From Bacteriovorax sp. BSW11_IV (lineage in GTDB: Bacteria; Bdellovibrionota; Bacteriovoracia; Bacteriovoracales; Bacteriovoracaceae): a stretch of 64,000 nucleotides of DNA. The first letter of the stretch is position 1. Every line of letters starts with the position of its first letter. This document shows positions 43,575 through 52,336 of this stretch, one piece after another. Both the position numbers and the translations under genes were made by a program. The notes below the pieces were generated by a model that searched no databases, was not told the origin of the DNA, and saw nothing but the letters and a program-made list of their open reading frames with translations. The stretch covers positions 1 through 64,000 of the forward strand of contig NZ_AUNE01000008.1 of assembly GCF_000447755.1 (NCBI RefSeq), written 5' to 3'.

Positions 43575-44810
43575 ATGATTAAGATATCTATACTAATGCT
43601 CACAATGGCCAGCGTATCTTCATACGCTGGTGGTATTGGTGCACCATTAAATATTTCCTCAGCAAGTGTTCTTCCTAAAGGGGTGAGAAATCTTACTTAC
43701 AAGGGAGTAGCGGCTTCGCCTTCGGACAAGTTCAATAGTTCTGGGCAACAAGTTGTTCTTGCTGATCCATTCTTTTCTGAAATTACTTTTGCGAATCTTT
43801 TGGATGGTACTAAAGATCCCAATGATAAAGGTTTGATCGAAGCAAAAATGATTGAAATGGGAGCGAGCTTAGAAGATTCACTAGGATCAGTAAAAGGTCA
43901 GGTGAATATAGAAGTTCAGGCCAATGTGCCTGTGTTTGCATGGGGTATCACTGAGCGCTTTACAGCGGCCGTGGCCATTCCTGTGACGAGATCTTCTGTA
44001 AATATTGACACAGGTGTTGATCACAAGAACCCGGCCCTTCACGCTGCTCTTAAGCAAAAGACAAATATTGCACCGGATAAGCAAGTTGAAACATTCACAA
44101 AACTTAACGATCCCGTTAACGAAAAAGTGAAAGAGTACAACTATGAGCCTCTTCAAAATGAGACAACGACAAAACTTGGCGACATCAAACTCGTAGGAAA
44201 ATATAAAACTTACGAAGATGCAAAAAATGTTGTGACACTTGGTGCGGAAGTGACTTTACCAACTGGCGAAGAAGAGAATCCAAATAAAGTCATTGATGTT
44301 CCAGGTGGAGATGGGCAAACAGATATTGGTCTAAATATCGCCCATGATTTGATTCTTGGAAAATTTGTGCTGGCCTCATCTTTAGGTTACACAGTTCAAT
44401 TCTCTGATACGGTAGAAAAAAGAATTCCATTCAATGGCCTAAGTAAACTTTCACCTGACTCAGATAATAATGTTAAGCGTGATCTCGGGGATATTTTTCA
44501 AGCATCTCTAGGGGCCAAATACGGCTTTTCTGGAGTGACTTTAGGAACGGCCTACAGTTTACAGTACAAGCAAGCGGATACTTACAAAGGGAGCAAATAC
44601 GAGCAGTCACGCTATGATTATTTGGCCCAGGACAGTGTTCAAAATATGCAAGCCGCTCTTTTCTCTGTTGGATACGATACAATCGGTCTTTATAGAGCGA
44701 AGAAATTTCCAGTGCCTTTAAGTTTAAACCTGACTCATACAAGAGTACTTTCTGGGAAAAACGTTGTTAAAGACCCTTTTACAACGCTTGATTTCTCATT
44801 GTTCTTTTAA
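43575..44810 (+). CDS. Predicted outer-membrane beta-barrel protein
   Basis: 411 residues. Signal peptide (residues 1-18, ending SSYAGG). Alternating hydrophobic strands (VNIEVQANVPVFAWGITERF, LGAKYGFSGVTLGTAYSL) and a C-terminal DFSLFF with terminal Phe point to an outer-membrane barrel of the phenol-degradation MetA/transporter-like kind. Substrate unknown. Lies between an exported helical protein and a lipoprotein, suggesting one envelope system. Confidence 0.75.
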   Translation: MIKISILMLTMASVSSYAGGIGAPLNISSASVLPKGVRNLTYKGVAASPSDKFNSSGQQVVLADPFFSEITFANLLDGTKDPNDKGLIEAKMIEMGASLEDSLGSVKGQVNIEVQANVPVFAWGITERFTAAVAIPVTRSSVNIDTGVDHKNPALHAALKQKTNIAPDKQVETFTKLNDPVNEKVKEYNYEPLQNETTTKLGDIKLVGKYKTYEDAKNVVTLGAEVTLPTGEEENPNKVIDVPGGDGQTDIGLNIAHDLILGKFVLASSLGYTVQFSDTVEKRIPFNGLSKLSPDSDNNVKRDLGDIFQASLGAKYGFSGVTLGTAYSLQYKQADTYKGSKYEQSRYDYLAQDSVQNMQAALFSVGYDTIGLYRAKKFPVPLSLNLTHTRVLSGKNVVKDPFTTLDFSLFF

Positions 44811-44822
44811 GGGAGAGTGAAG

Positions 44823-45947
44823 ATGAAAAAAATATTAATTGCTCTTTCTTTTGTAGCATTTGTTGGTTGTGGAAAAGATGCTTCTTTGATTAAAGTTGAT
44901 AGCAACAAGTTCAATAAACTTATTCGTCAAAATCTAGAAGTTGATTACACGGCCATTAATGAGGAAATTAAATCTGGAACAGTTCTTGTCTATCCTCAAG
45001 TTGGGGATGTGGGGAACTACACATACACTTTTGATCCTGAAATTTATGAAACAGTTATTGGAAGTGTGAAAGGTGCTAAAGAGCGCGTTCCTTCAACTAT
45101 TGCTAAATCAATGATGGCCGAAGACAAAGTTGTAACAATCGTTAAGGTTATTCAATTAGTAGGGATTGCAAGAGATAACGCGCAAGTGAAGATTTCTGAC
45201 AATGATAAACTGATTGCCTCTATTCAAGAACAAATTTCACCACTTCTAGATGCGTATACATGTTACAAAATCAAAAGTGGTGCAAATGAAAATAAATGTT
45301 CTAAAGTAAGAATTAAAGATGGCGAAGATAAAACCGAACGACGTGCAGAAATGTTTAGAGTTTGTAATGATCTTTCTAAAGTCGTTGATTCATATATCGA
45401 TATGACTGAAGAAGAAGCACTACAACTAAGTCAAGATGCTTCAAAATGCCAGTCTATTGAAAAAAATAGAATCGAGTCGCTTCGCTTGGATAATGAACAT
45501 CAAAAAACTATCAGAGATTATGGGAAGGCCCTTTTCCTAAATATGATGGGGTCGCTAGAAGAGTCTAACGGTAAACTTTATCGATTTGTATTTTCTGGTA
45601 GCGAAGACAGTTATGATGATGTTTCGAAAATTACTTTTTCAGAAGATGGCACTAAAGTTGAAAACTTAAGTCTATTCATTGACTTCAATTTAGGGAAATC
45701 ATTTCAAACATATAGTCTTGAAGAGGGAAATTTAAAAATTCTTCAGTATGTTGACGATGCACTTACAAATACGAAGTTACTAGAGATTGAAATTGATACA
45801 GGAAAATTTCTTGTGCGTTCTAAACTTTATATGTCTGATTCAAATGTTTTTGGCGTAAGACTAGTAGGTGAGGCCGACTTTATTTATCCTGATAATAAGG
45901 TATGGCAAGGGGTCATTAGAATGGACCTTGAACAAAACTCAAAATAA
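44823..45947 (+). CDS. Lipoprotein of unknown function
   Basis: 374 residues. Lipobox FVGC (Cys16). N-terminal half is helical and charged (KERVPSTIAKSMMAEDKVVTIV); one Cys pair region CYKIKSGANENKC and CNDLSK/KCQSIEKN. The C-terminal half is beta-rich. Family not recognised. GGGAG lies 8 bases before ATG 44823; a GTG two codons earlier is less likely. Third gene of the envelope cluster; a terminator follows. Confidence 0.78.
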   Translation: MKKILIALSFVAFVGCGKDASLIKVDSNKFNKLIRQNLEVDYTAINEEIKSGTVLVYPQVGDVGNYTYTFDPEIYETVIGSVKGAKERVPSTIAKSMMAEDKVVTIVKVIQLVGIARDNAQVKISDNDKLIASIQEQISPLLDAYTCYKIKSGANENKCSKVRIKDGEDKTERRAEMFRVCNDLSKVVDSYIDMTEEEALQLSQDASKCQSIEKNRIESLRLDNEHQKTIRDYGKALFLNMMGSLEESNGKLYRFVFSGSEDSYDDVSKITFSEDGTKVENLSLFIDFNLGKSFQTYSLEEGNLKILQYVDDALTNTKLLEIEIDTGKFLVRSKLYMSDSNVFGVRLVGEADFIYPDNKVWQGVIRMDLEQNSK

Positions 45948-45958
45948 TTTAAAATAAG

Positions 45959-45985
45959 GGGACTCATCATGAGTCCCTTTTTTTT
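45959..45985 (+). terminator. Terminator after the envelope cluster
   Basis: GGGACTC (45959-45965) and GAGTCCC (45971-45977) then eight T. It overlaps an ATG at 45969 that would otherwise look like the start of the next gene. Confidence 0.9.
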
Positions 45986-45995
45986 GGAGAGTTTT

Positions 45996-46451
45996 GTGAA
46001 TCGTAAATTTAGAGATTCAATGATATTCAAACTGATTAATTTTTATCCGCCATTTTTAGGAGCAGGTGTAAAAGTTAAGCCTCTTAATAAAGAAGGCACT
46101 AAACTCGAAGTGTCTATGAATCTCACTCGTTTTAATCGCAATTATGTGGGGACTCACTTTGGTGGGTCTCTTTATTCAATGTGTGATCCCTTCTATATGC
46201 TTATTCTTCTTCGTATGCTCGGAAAAGATTATATTGTCTGGGATAAATCGGCATCGATAGATTTTAAACGACCAGGTCGTGGTAGAGTTCACGCCATTTT
46301 CGAAATTACTGAGGATCAATTCACTGAGATTAAGAATAAAGTGGATGAGCTTGGCAAGTTTGAGCCAGAACTTCTAGTTGAAGTGAAGGATCATGAGGGA
46401 CAAGTTATTTGTGAAATTTCGAAAAAATTATGGATTAAAAAGAAGAGTTAG
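45996..46451 (+). CDS. DUF4442/hotdog-fold protein (thioesterase-like)
   Basis: 151 residues. NYVGTHFGGSLYSMCDPFYMLIL is the hotdog helix with the acyl-binding signature, and ASIDFKRPGRGRVHAIF the following strands; resembles DUF4442 acyl-CoA thioesterase-like proteins. Substrate unknown. GTG 45996 is chosen because GGAGAG is five bases upstream and because the ATG at 45969 sits in the terminator. Its stop is in a palindrome shared with the convergent gene. Confidence 0.8.
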   Translation: MNRKFRDSMIFKLINFYPPFLGAGVKVKPLNKEGTKLEVSMNLTRFNRNYVGTHFGGSLYSMCDPFYMLILLRMLGKDYIVWDKSASIDFKRPGRGRVHAIFEITEDQFTEIKNKVDELGKFEPELLVEVKDHEGQVICEISKKLWIKKKS

Positions 46452-46462
46452 CGCGCTAACTC
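46445..46462. terminator. Perfect 18-base palindrome on both stop codons
   Basis: GAGTTAGCGCGCTAACTC reads the same on both strands and holds the TAG of the plus gene and the TAA of the minus gene. T-rich runs lie on either side (TACTTTT on plus, TCTTCTTTTT on minus), fitting a bidirectional terminator. Confidence 0.7.
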
Positions 46463-46822
46463 TACTTTTACACCATATTTAGAACTCAAATCATTGAGTA
46501 TTTTTATAAGAGTTTGCTTTCTTACCATAACGTCTAAAATTGAAAATTTTTGATCAATAGCAATAGCGCATTTATTTTCACAAACGACATCTGACGTGCA
46601 CAATTCAACCGTCGTAATAACTTCTTGATTTTGAAATTGTGAATACCACTTAAAAAATTCTTCTACTTTGTCTTTGAGATCATTTAAAAATTGCGGATCA
46701 TCAAGATGGTCTAGGTTGTACAGAAAGCGTCCTGAGTCCATTTGCTTTCCATTGATAATCACATGAATAATACCGCGAGTATTGAAGTTTAATGAACTGT
46801 TAAAGCATTTAGGGCAATACAT
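46448..46822 (-). CDS. Small protein with N-terminal CxxC, unknown function
   Basis: 124 residues, starting MYCPKCFNSS. The CPKC motif and a later CTSDVVCENKC could form a zinc site. The rest is alpha/beta with a FSILDVMVRKQTLIKIL helix. No family recognised. Stop overlaps the convergent stop by four bases. Confidence 0.65.
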   Translation of the reverse strand: MYCPKCFNSSLNFNTRGIIHVIINGKQMDSGRFLYNLDHLDDPQFLNDLKDKVEEFFKWYSQFQNQEVITTVELCTSDVVCENKCAIAIDQKFSILDVMVRKQTLIKILNDLSSKYGVKVELAR

Positions 46823-46914
46823 TTGATATCCTGATTTTCGTTTAGTTCTTATTCGGCAATTTTTCCAAAATATTAAATACTTCTCTTTATTAAAAGCTTA
46901 ATATTACTAAAATA

Positions 46915-46923
46915 TGATATACT
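46915..46923 (+). promoter_or_regulatory. Extended -10 promoter
   Basis: TGATATACT matches the TGn-TATAAT extended -10 form; no good -35 is seen. A start near 46930 would give a leader of about 15 bases before ATG 46945. Confidence 0.45.
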
Positions 46924-46944
46924 GTTTTGGTTCTAGGAGCTTGT

Positions 46945-47811
46945 ATGAAAGGTGATCATAAGAAACTTCAAATGAGAGACGGTGTTTCTCTACATTTGAA
47001 AATCAAAGAAGTAGGCAGTCCCATTTGGATTGTGGCCAGCCATGGTATTGGTGAGCATTACGGTAGACATAAATATATATCTAAGCTTTTTGGTCAGGAT
47101 TTTAATATTTGTCAGTACGATCTACGAGGCCACGGTAGAAGTGAAGGGGTTGGCGCCTATGTCGATTCTTTTGAGCACTTCTATGAAGATCTCGGCGAAA
47201 TCATTTCTTATTTAGAAGATAAGTATAAAATGAAGCGCATGATTTTATTTGGACACTCGATGGGTGCACTTATTACTTCTGGCTATTTGCAAAATGAAGC
47301 TCATAAGCATCTTTATCCTGAAGTTGTCTTTTTAAATGCCCCACCTGTAGGTATGCCAGGTGCATTAGGCGATGTCATTAATATCATCCCTAAAAGTGTC
47401 TTTAGAAATTTAGTAAAGCTTCCCCTTACAATTAAGCTGGGAGGCCTAGTTGATCTCAACTATCTTTCACACAATATTCAAGTGAAAGAAGAGTACCTAA
47501 ATGATGAGAGAAATCATTTAAAGCTTCATTCTAAACTTCTGCTTGAGTTGGTAAAAGCTTCGAAAGATGTTTATGCACGTCCTCTTCGAGTAGAGTGTAA
47601 GGCATATTGTACATATGGAAGTGAAGATAGAGTTGTTGGGCCTGCCGCCATTAAGAACTATTTCACTCATACAGAAAAATCATTTCGATTAAAAGAATTT
47701 GAAGGCGCCTATCATGAAATTCATAACGAAATTGAAAAGTACCGTTCTGTTTATTTTAAATTCTTAAAAGAATCGTTTTACGAAACACTCTATACAGAAT
47801 TCGAGGCCTAG
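46945..47811 (+). CDS. Alpha/beta hydrolase, lysophospholipase/monoacylglycerol lipase type
   Basis: 288 residues. SHGIGEHYGRHKYIS, YDLRGHGRSEG, nucleophile FGHSMGAL, Asp in YGSEDRVVGP and His in GAYHEIHNE form the lipase pattern of the monoacylglycerol lipase (PldB-like) family. Cytoplasmic, no signal peptide. TAGGAGCTTGT precedes ATG 46945. Stop codon is in a hairpin shared with the convergent gene. Confidence 0.9.
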   Translation: MKGDHKKLQMRDGVSLHLKIKEVGSPIWIVASHGIGEHYGRHKYISKLFGQDFNICQYDLRGHGRSEGVGAYVDSFEHFYEDLGEIISYLEDKYKMKRMILFGHSMGALITSGYLQNEAHKHLYPEVVFLNAPPVGMPGALGDVINIIPKSVFRNLVKLPLTIKLGGLVDLNYLSHNIQVKEEYLNDERNHLKLHSKLLLELVKASKDVYARPLRVECKAYCTYGSEDRVVGPAAIKNYFTHTEKSFRLKEFEGAYHEIHNEIEKYRSVYFKFLKESFYETLYTEFEA

Positions 47812-47822
47812 GAAACTAGGCC
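47805..47822. terminator. GAAA-tetraloop hairpin on convergent stop codons
   Basis: GGCCTAG (47805-47811), GAAA loop, CTAGGCC (47816-47822). Both genes end with TAG inside the stem. No long T-run, so termination may be weak, or the hairpin may stabilise 3' ends. Confidence 0.65.
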
Positions 47823-48481
47823 TTGTCTACAATCTCCAAAAATCTTTCTATAAATCGATGGCCATCAAGTGTGGCCTTTTTAAATTTATCGTCACTAATT
47901 TCTTTAGAGATGTGTCCACTGACAAATTGCTTAGAGGCCTCAGGATGACCTTGGACGCTTAGAAAAGGAAGATCTTTGTGAGCTATAGCATCGAACTGAC
48001 ATTGCTTACTTTGGGCCAGCGAAATAAAATCGGGAGCAAGATTTTTCACTTCGTAATTATGAGTTACAAAGAGTTCAAAATTTTCACCGGCCTTAAAATT
48101 GAAGTGATCTTGGTTTATTGTAAATTGGCGAGTTCCTTGATGAGGTCTTTCAATAGCATCAATAAGATCAACAGATCCTCCAAAAATATCTTGAACTAAT
48201 TGGTGGCCAAAGCATATTCCCAATGTAGGAGTTCCAGAACTTATTTTTTCTTTTAAAAATTCAGCAAGCTCCACTTGCCATGCTAATTTTTCATGGACAT
48301 CTGAAAGGCTACCTAAAATGATAAGACCTGAATTTTCTGGAATTTCAAAAAGAGAAGACATTCCATATTGAACTGGATGATGGTAAGAGAAAGGTCTCTC
48401 AAAATAATGAGTCAATTTATTAAAGCAACTGATGGCCTGAGTAACTGTTGCACAGTCGATAATGGCCACAGGAGATTTCAT
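47816..48481 (-). CDS. Class I glutamine amidotransferase-like protein
   Basis: 221 residues from ATG 48481. Nucleophile Cys in TLGICFGHQL, His in VQGHPEAS and a Glu two residues on complete the triad seen in GMP-synthase-type amidotransferases. Free-standing, without a synthetase partner, as in the putative GuaA-like peptidase/gamma-glutamyl hydrolase group; substrate unknown. The ATG abuts the ATG of divergent ogt (CATATG); GTG 48487 is an alternative start with GAGGT nearer. Confidence 0.88.
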   Translation of the reverse strand: MKSPVAIIDCATVTQAISCFNKLTHYFERPFSYHHPVQYGMSSLFEIPENSGLIILGSLSDVHEKLAWQVELAEFLKEKISSGTPTLGICFGHQLVQDIFGGSVDLIDAIERPHQGTRQFTINQDHFNFKAGENFELFVTHNYEVKNLAPDFISLAQSKQCQFDAIAHKDLPFLSVQGHPEASKQFVSGHISKEISDDKFKKATLDGHRFIERFLEIVDKA

Positions 48482-48934
48482 ATGCACGTTTACCTCGAAA
48501 CTCCAATTGGACCCCTTAAGATCATTGGAAATGAAAAAAATATTAGCGAGATTCAATTTATCAAACATGATGAGCTTGGAGAAGACGCACCTACAACTTG
48601 TCTGCTTGAAGCAAAAAATCAGCTTAGTGAATATTTTCAAGGAAAAAGGAAGAATTTCGACTTAGAGCTTAATCTTTCCAGTGCAACTGAATTTCAACAG
48701 AAAGTCTGGCAAGGCCTAGTTCAAATTCCTTACGGAAAAACAAAGACTTATGGTCAGCTCGCCGTGGATATCAACAGGCCGGGTGCTCAACGTGCAGTGG
48801 GTGGCGCCAATAATAAAAACCCGATTCCTATCATCATTCCTTGTCATCGCGTGGTTGCAAGCAATGGACTTGGGGGATTTGCCCTTGGAGCTGAAGTTAA
48901 AAAGTGGCTTTTAGATCATGAAAAAACTGCATGA
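48482..48934 (+). CDS. ogt: Methylated-DNA-protein-cysteine methyltransferase
   Basis: 150 residues. Suicide repair protein that removes O6-methyl groups from guanine. Catalytic motif IPCHRVV, with the preceding conserved QQKVWQGLVQIPYGKTKTYG and RAVGGANNKNP. No Ada-type regulatory domain. AGGAGA six bases before ATG 48482. Head-to-head with the amidotransferase gene with no spacing. Confidence 0.96.
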   Translation: MHVYLETPIGPLKIIGNEKNISEIQFIKHDELGEDAPTTCLLEAKNQLSEYFQGKRKNFDLELNLSSATEFQQKVWQGLVQIPYGKTKTYGQLAVDINRPGAQRAVGGANNKNPIPIIIPCHRVVASNGLGGFALGAEVKKWLLDHEKTA

Positions 48935-48983
48935 GGCGTAGCGTTAAGTCGTCCTTTAGGTTATAAACACCAAAAGGAAATTC

Positions 48984-50084
48984 ATGGACTTACGTACAAT
49001 TCTACTTTCATTCTTAATGGTCTCAAGCGCCGAAGCTTCAGTTAGACCAACTCCTTCAGTTATTTACGGAGAGGATAATCGCGTTGAATCTCTAGAGGTT
49101 CGTAATCCTAAATTAATTGAGGCCGCATTTTCTGTGGCCGCACTTGTTCCTTTTTATGATCTTTATGAATCAAATGAAGCTCCAGATAGTGAACAGTCAC
49201 TTGAAGAACAATTGCAAAGCGTTCGCGGTAAAGTTGATGAGCAGACCTATAATTTTCTCTTAGAACTTCTTAAGGCCTCGCGCGAAGAAGGCAAGAGAGA
49301 AAGTGATGAGATGAATTCTGATGATAATAGTAAAGACGATCTTGTATTAAAAGATATTGATAAAAAAATGTCTAACGCTGCACTTTTACGCTATCACTTA
49401 AGTCGCATTCTCGCGACAAAGAAACATGAACCGTTTTATGAATTCGATCAATCGCGCACACCTGTGAGTGAGTTCAATATTTGTCCGAGTGAGAAATTCT
49501 CAACTCAACCCATTTTGTCCATGTGTACTGGTTTTCTTGTAGGTAAAGATAAACTTGTAACAGCAGGCCACTGCATACGTAGCAAGCAAGACTGCGAAGA
49601 TGGGGTTTGGGTATTTGAATATTTTAATGGTGTTAAAAATATTCAATCAAAAAATATTTATCGTTGCCAAAAAATTCTCTCAAGAAAAGAGACTGATCTT
49701 TTCTTTGGAAAAGATTACGCCATCATAAAATTAGAAAGAGAAGTAACTGGTCGTAAACCACTTAAAATTTCCAAAGATCGCATTAAAAAGAAAAAAAATG
49801 TTGCAGTAATTGGGCATCCTCTCGGCCTTCCTATGAAGACGGCAGTAGGTGAAGTTACTTCTTCTTGGTTTGGACCTAATCTAAAAACTAATCTCGACAC
49901 TTTCGTCGGGAACTCTGGTTCACCTGTTCTTGATACTGAGAGTGGTGAGGTTATAGGTATTTTAGTTGGCGGTGCTGAAGACTTTCCATCGCAATCAAAT
50001 GGCCAATGCATTGAAAATAATAGGATCTACTCGAAAAAAGGCCGTGAAAAAGTCATGAAGATCTCTTCAGTTCCGGGACTCTAA
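48984..50084 (+). CDS. Secreted trypsin-like serine protease
   Basis: 366 residues. Signal peptide (residues 1-18, ending SSAEAS). A ~150-residue acidic/helical pro-region precedes the protease. Catalytic His in VTAGHC, Asp in DYAIIKL and Ser in FVGNSGSPV; further Cys in MCTGFLV, DCEDG and RCQK could form disulphides. It belongs to the S1/V8-like secreted endopeptidases. In a predator it may digest prey proteins (inference). AAAAGGAAATTC precedes the ATG. Confidence 0.9.
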   Translation: MDLRTILLSFLMVSSAEASVRPTPSVIYGEDNRVESLEVRNPKLIEAAFSVAALVPFYDLYESNEAPDSEQSLEEQLQSVRGKVDEQTYNFLLELLKASREEGKRESDEMNSDDNSKDDLVLKDIDKKMSNAALLRYHLSRILATKKHEPFYEFDQSRTPVSEFNICPSEKFSTQPILSMCTGFLVGKDKLVTAGHCIRSKQDCEDGVWVFEYFNGVKNIQSKNIYRCQKILSRKETDLFFGKDYAIIKLEREVTGRKPLKISKDRIKKKKNVAVIGHPLGLPMKTAVGEVTSSWFGPNLKTNLDTFVGNSGSPVLDTESGEVIGILVGGAEDFPSQSNGQCIENNRIYSKKGREKVMKISSVPGL

Positions 50085-50205
50085 CTCCTTGTATTTCTTC
50101 GTAGTTTAATTTTACATTATACTTTGTAGAGTGAAACGCTCAAGTAAGTATTTCACCATGACGATAAGAATTATGTAGTTAACTTTATGGGTAGAAATAA
50201 ACATC

Positions 50206-50637
50206 ATGAGTGAACAAAAAGATCAAAATATGGAACTTGTCGATAAGATCAATCAGGAGGGCTCTTCTGAACATGATCTTCTTGATTTAGAATTTACTGC
50301 AACTAACGTTGCAATTAAATTTGATAGTTCTCAAATTTCTAGTAAGGCCCATGACGCTTCGTCGACTCACAGTAATCTTGTTCCAATGCAAGTGATGGGG
50401 TCCGGACTTTCAGATGCGGAATTGCGTGCCCAAGTAGCAGAGGCCAAGACTGAGCTTGTTGCTATGTTTGCTTCTGATGCAAAGTTGTTAGAGCATCAAA
50501 TGAATCAAATGATCAAACAAATGTATGCAAAAAATCCTGAGTTAAAACCATTTCTCTTGAAAATGAAAAAATTGCTGGCAGATCACGCAGATGTAAAGAG
50601 GATCTCACAAGTAGATCCTCTAAAGAAAGCTTCTTAG
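50206..50637 (+). CDS. Small cytoplasmic protein of unknown function
   Basis: 143 residues, no signal peptide. N-terminal half polar and low-complexity; C-terminal half helical with many Met, Lys and Glu (LEHQMNQMIKQMYAKNPELK), a likely coiled coil. Weak ribosome site. Ends PLKKAS. Family not recognised. Confidence 0.6.
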   Translation: MSEQKDQNMELVDKINQEGSSEHDLLDLEFTATNVAIKFDSSQISSKAHDASSTHSNLVPMQVMGSGLSDAELRAQVAEAKTELVAMFASDAKLLEHQMNQMIKQMYAKNPELKPFLLKMKKLLADHADVKRISQVDPLKKAS

Positions 50638-50639
50638 AA

Positions 50640-50834
50640 TTAAACTTTCAGATATTTTAGAACGAGTTTTTTATCCTTCACCTTAGGTGGAGTTTTCGGC
50701 GTTGGAGGATCTTCTGGAACAGGATTCTTGTCTCTGCTTGAAACTTGAATAGAGCTCTCTAATGAAGCCGATGGACTATTTGTAATTGCGACAAGCGCAA
50801 GGACTAAAAGAAGTAACAATCCTAGATTTCTCAT
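50640..50834 (-). CDS. Small membrane-anchored or secreted Pro-rich peptide
   Basis: 64 residues from ATG 50834, which has GGGGGAG three bases upstream. One hydrophobic segment (NLGLLLLLVLALVAI) then a Pro/Lys-rich tail (PVPEDPPTPKTPPKVKDKK). Signal anchor or cleaved signal peptide. Function unknown; convergent with the preceding gene, two bases apart. Confidence 0.55.
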   Translation of the reverse strand: MRNLGLLLLLVLALVAITNSPSASLESSIQVSSRDKNPVPEDPPTPKTPPKVKDKKLVLKYLKV

Positions 50835-50975
50835 AATCTCCCCCGAAATTAATCTCACTACTTCATTTTTGTAATGTTAATGACCTCCAACGTCAAAAGA
50901 GGTTTCTGTTAAACTTTGGTTGGCCGTTGTAAAAACAAATGGTTATGGTTTTTGTGTAATAAGATGATAGTTTTT

Positions 50976-51004
50976 AATAAAAAGAGAGGGTCAAAATGAC
51001 CCTC
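50976..51004 (-). terminator. Terminator of the Ste24-type protease gene
   Basis: GAGGGTC and GACCCTC (50986-50992 and 50998-51004) with a T-rich run (TCTTTTTATT) on the minus strand. Four bases from the stop codon. Confidence 0.8.
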
Positions 51005-51007
51005 GTT

Positions 51008-52264
51008 TTATTTGAGAAATGTTTCAAGAAAGCTAACACGCTTAATGGCCGGCGGGTGAGAGTGGTACCAGTTACTGTACATTTCATCAGGTGTTAATGT
51101 GCTGGCGTTGTCCTTGTACATCTTCACAAGGGCATTAATAAGGTCGCGAGCATTTGAATGAGTGGCCGCAAATTCATCGGCCTCATATTCAAACTTTCTT
51201 GATTGATATGAGCTGATTGGGCCAATGAAAAAAGTGTAAATCCCACTAACCATCATAAAAAGAAGTAGTCCCGCATGTGTGCTTACTGTTTGTACTCCAT
51301 GACCTTTAAAGAAAATTTCTGAATGCAGAAGTTGTCCCATAATAAAAAAAGCAATGAAGCTCATGACAATACTTTTAACGATCATTTTAAGGATATGCTT
51401 TCTTTTAAAGTGACCAAGCTCGTGAGCAAGAACAGCTTCAACTTCATTGGGGTTAAGAGAGTTAATAAGAGTATCGAAGAAAACGATTCTTTTATTTTTT
51501 CCAAAACCTGTGAAGTACGCATTTCCATGGGCACTTCTTTTTGAGCCATCCATAACAAAAAGACCACTTGCTTTAAAATCAATGCGCGCAAGAAGCTCCA
51601 TGATTTTATTTTTTACTTCACCTTCTTCAAGAGGTGTGAATTTGTTAAAGATGGGTGCAATAAAAGTTGGGTAGGCCCACATCAAAACGATTTGAATAAG
51701 AGTTAAAAAAACAAAAGCGTATAGCCACCACAGTTCTCCAACAGAGGCCATAATCCATAGGAGACCATAGAGGATAGGGACAAAGATAACAAGACCAACA
51801 AGAGTTGATTTAATAATATCTGTGATGAAAGTTTTAACTGTTGTCTTATTAAAGCCAAATTTTTCTTCAATTACAAAAGTTGTATAAACTGATTGTGGAA
51901 GAGAAAGAAAAAATGAAATGGCCAAATAAACCATAAAGAAGAAAACACCAGTCGTTAGAGTTCCTTCTCCAATAAGATCTTTTGATAACCTGTCCATGGC
52001 CTCAATCCCACCACCGAGTGTCCACATCAGAAGTATGGCCACTTCAATGAATTGAAAAAATTGAGAGGCCTTTATTTTAGCAATACTATAATCAGCGGCC
52101 TTTTGATGGTCGGCCAGAGAAATTTGTTCTTTAAATTTTTCAGGAACTTCATTTCGGTTTGCCAAGATATTTTTCATATTTCGGCGATCAAGGTAGGCCT
52201 CAATAAGGCTTTTAAGGGCCACAAAGAGAATGAACACCTTCGTGACAAGAGCTGCGTTGACCAT
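51008..52264 (-). CDS. M48 family (Ste24/CAAX protease 1-like) membrane metalloprotease
   Basis: 418 residues with five or more transmembrane segments. Zinc motif HELGH in VLAHELGHFKRKH and the third ligand in FEYEADEFAA (EADxxA). The N-terminal ~200 residues are the typical Ste24 membrane domain, so it is the large Ste24 form rather than HtpX (~290). In bacteria these enzymes probably serve in membrane protein quality control, as there is no prenylation pathway evident here. Followed on the minus strand by a terminator. Confidence 0.93.
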   Translation of the reverse strand: MVNAALVTKVFILFVALKSLIEAYLDRRNMKNILANRNEVPEKFKEQISLADHQKAADYSIAKIKASQFFQFIEVAILLMWTLGGGIEAMDRLSKDLIGEGTLTTGVFFFMVYLAISFFLSLPQSVYTTFVIEEKFGFNKTTVKTFITDIIKSTLVGLVIFVPILYGLLWIMASVGELWWLYAFVFLTLIQIVLMWAYPTFIAPIFNKFTPLEEGEVKNKIMELLARIDFKASGLFVMDGSKRSAHGNAYFTGFGKNKRIVFFDTLINSLNPNEVEAVLAHELGHFKRKHILKMIVKSIVMSFIAFFIMGQLLHSEIFFKGHGVQTVSTHAGLLLFMMVSGIYTFFIGPISSYQSRKFEYEADEFAATHSNARDLINALVKMYKDNASTLTPDEMYSNWYHSHPPAIKRVSFLETFLK

Positions 52265-52336
52265 GTGCTTCCTTTTTGTTTTATGTTTTTGTGTTTATGA
52301 TAACTTACTCTCAATACCAATAAAAGGATTAAGATT

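Noticed and set aside
45969-45995. Upstream ATG for the hotdog protein
   Set aside because: It lies in the terminator hairpin; GTG 45996 has GGAGAG at good spacing.
48368-48481. Longer ogt reading frame and longer amidotransferase frame
   Set aside because: The added residues run antisense through the other gene; both families start at the CATATG junction.
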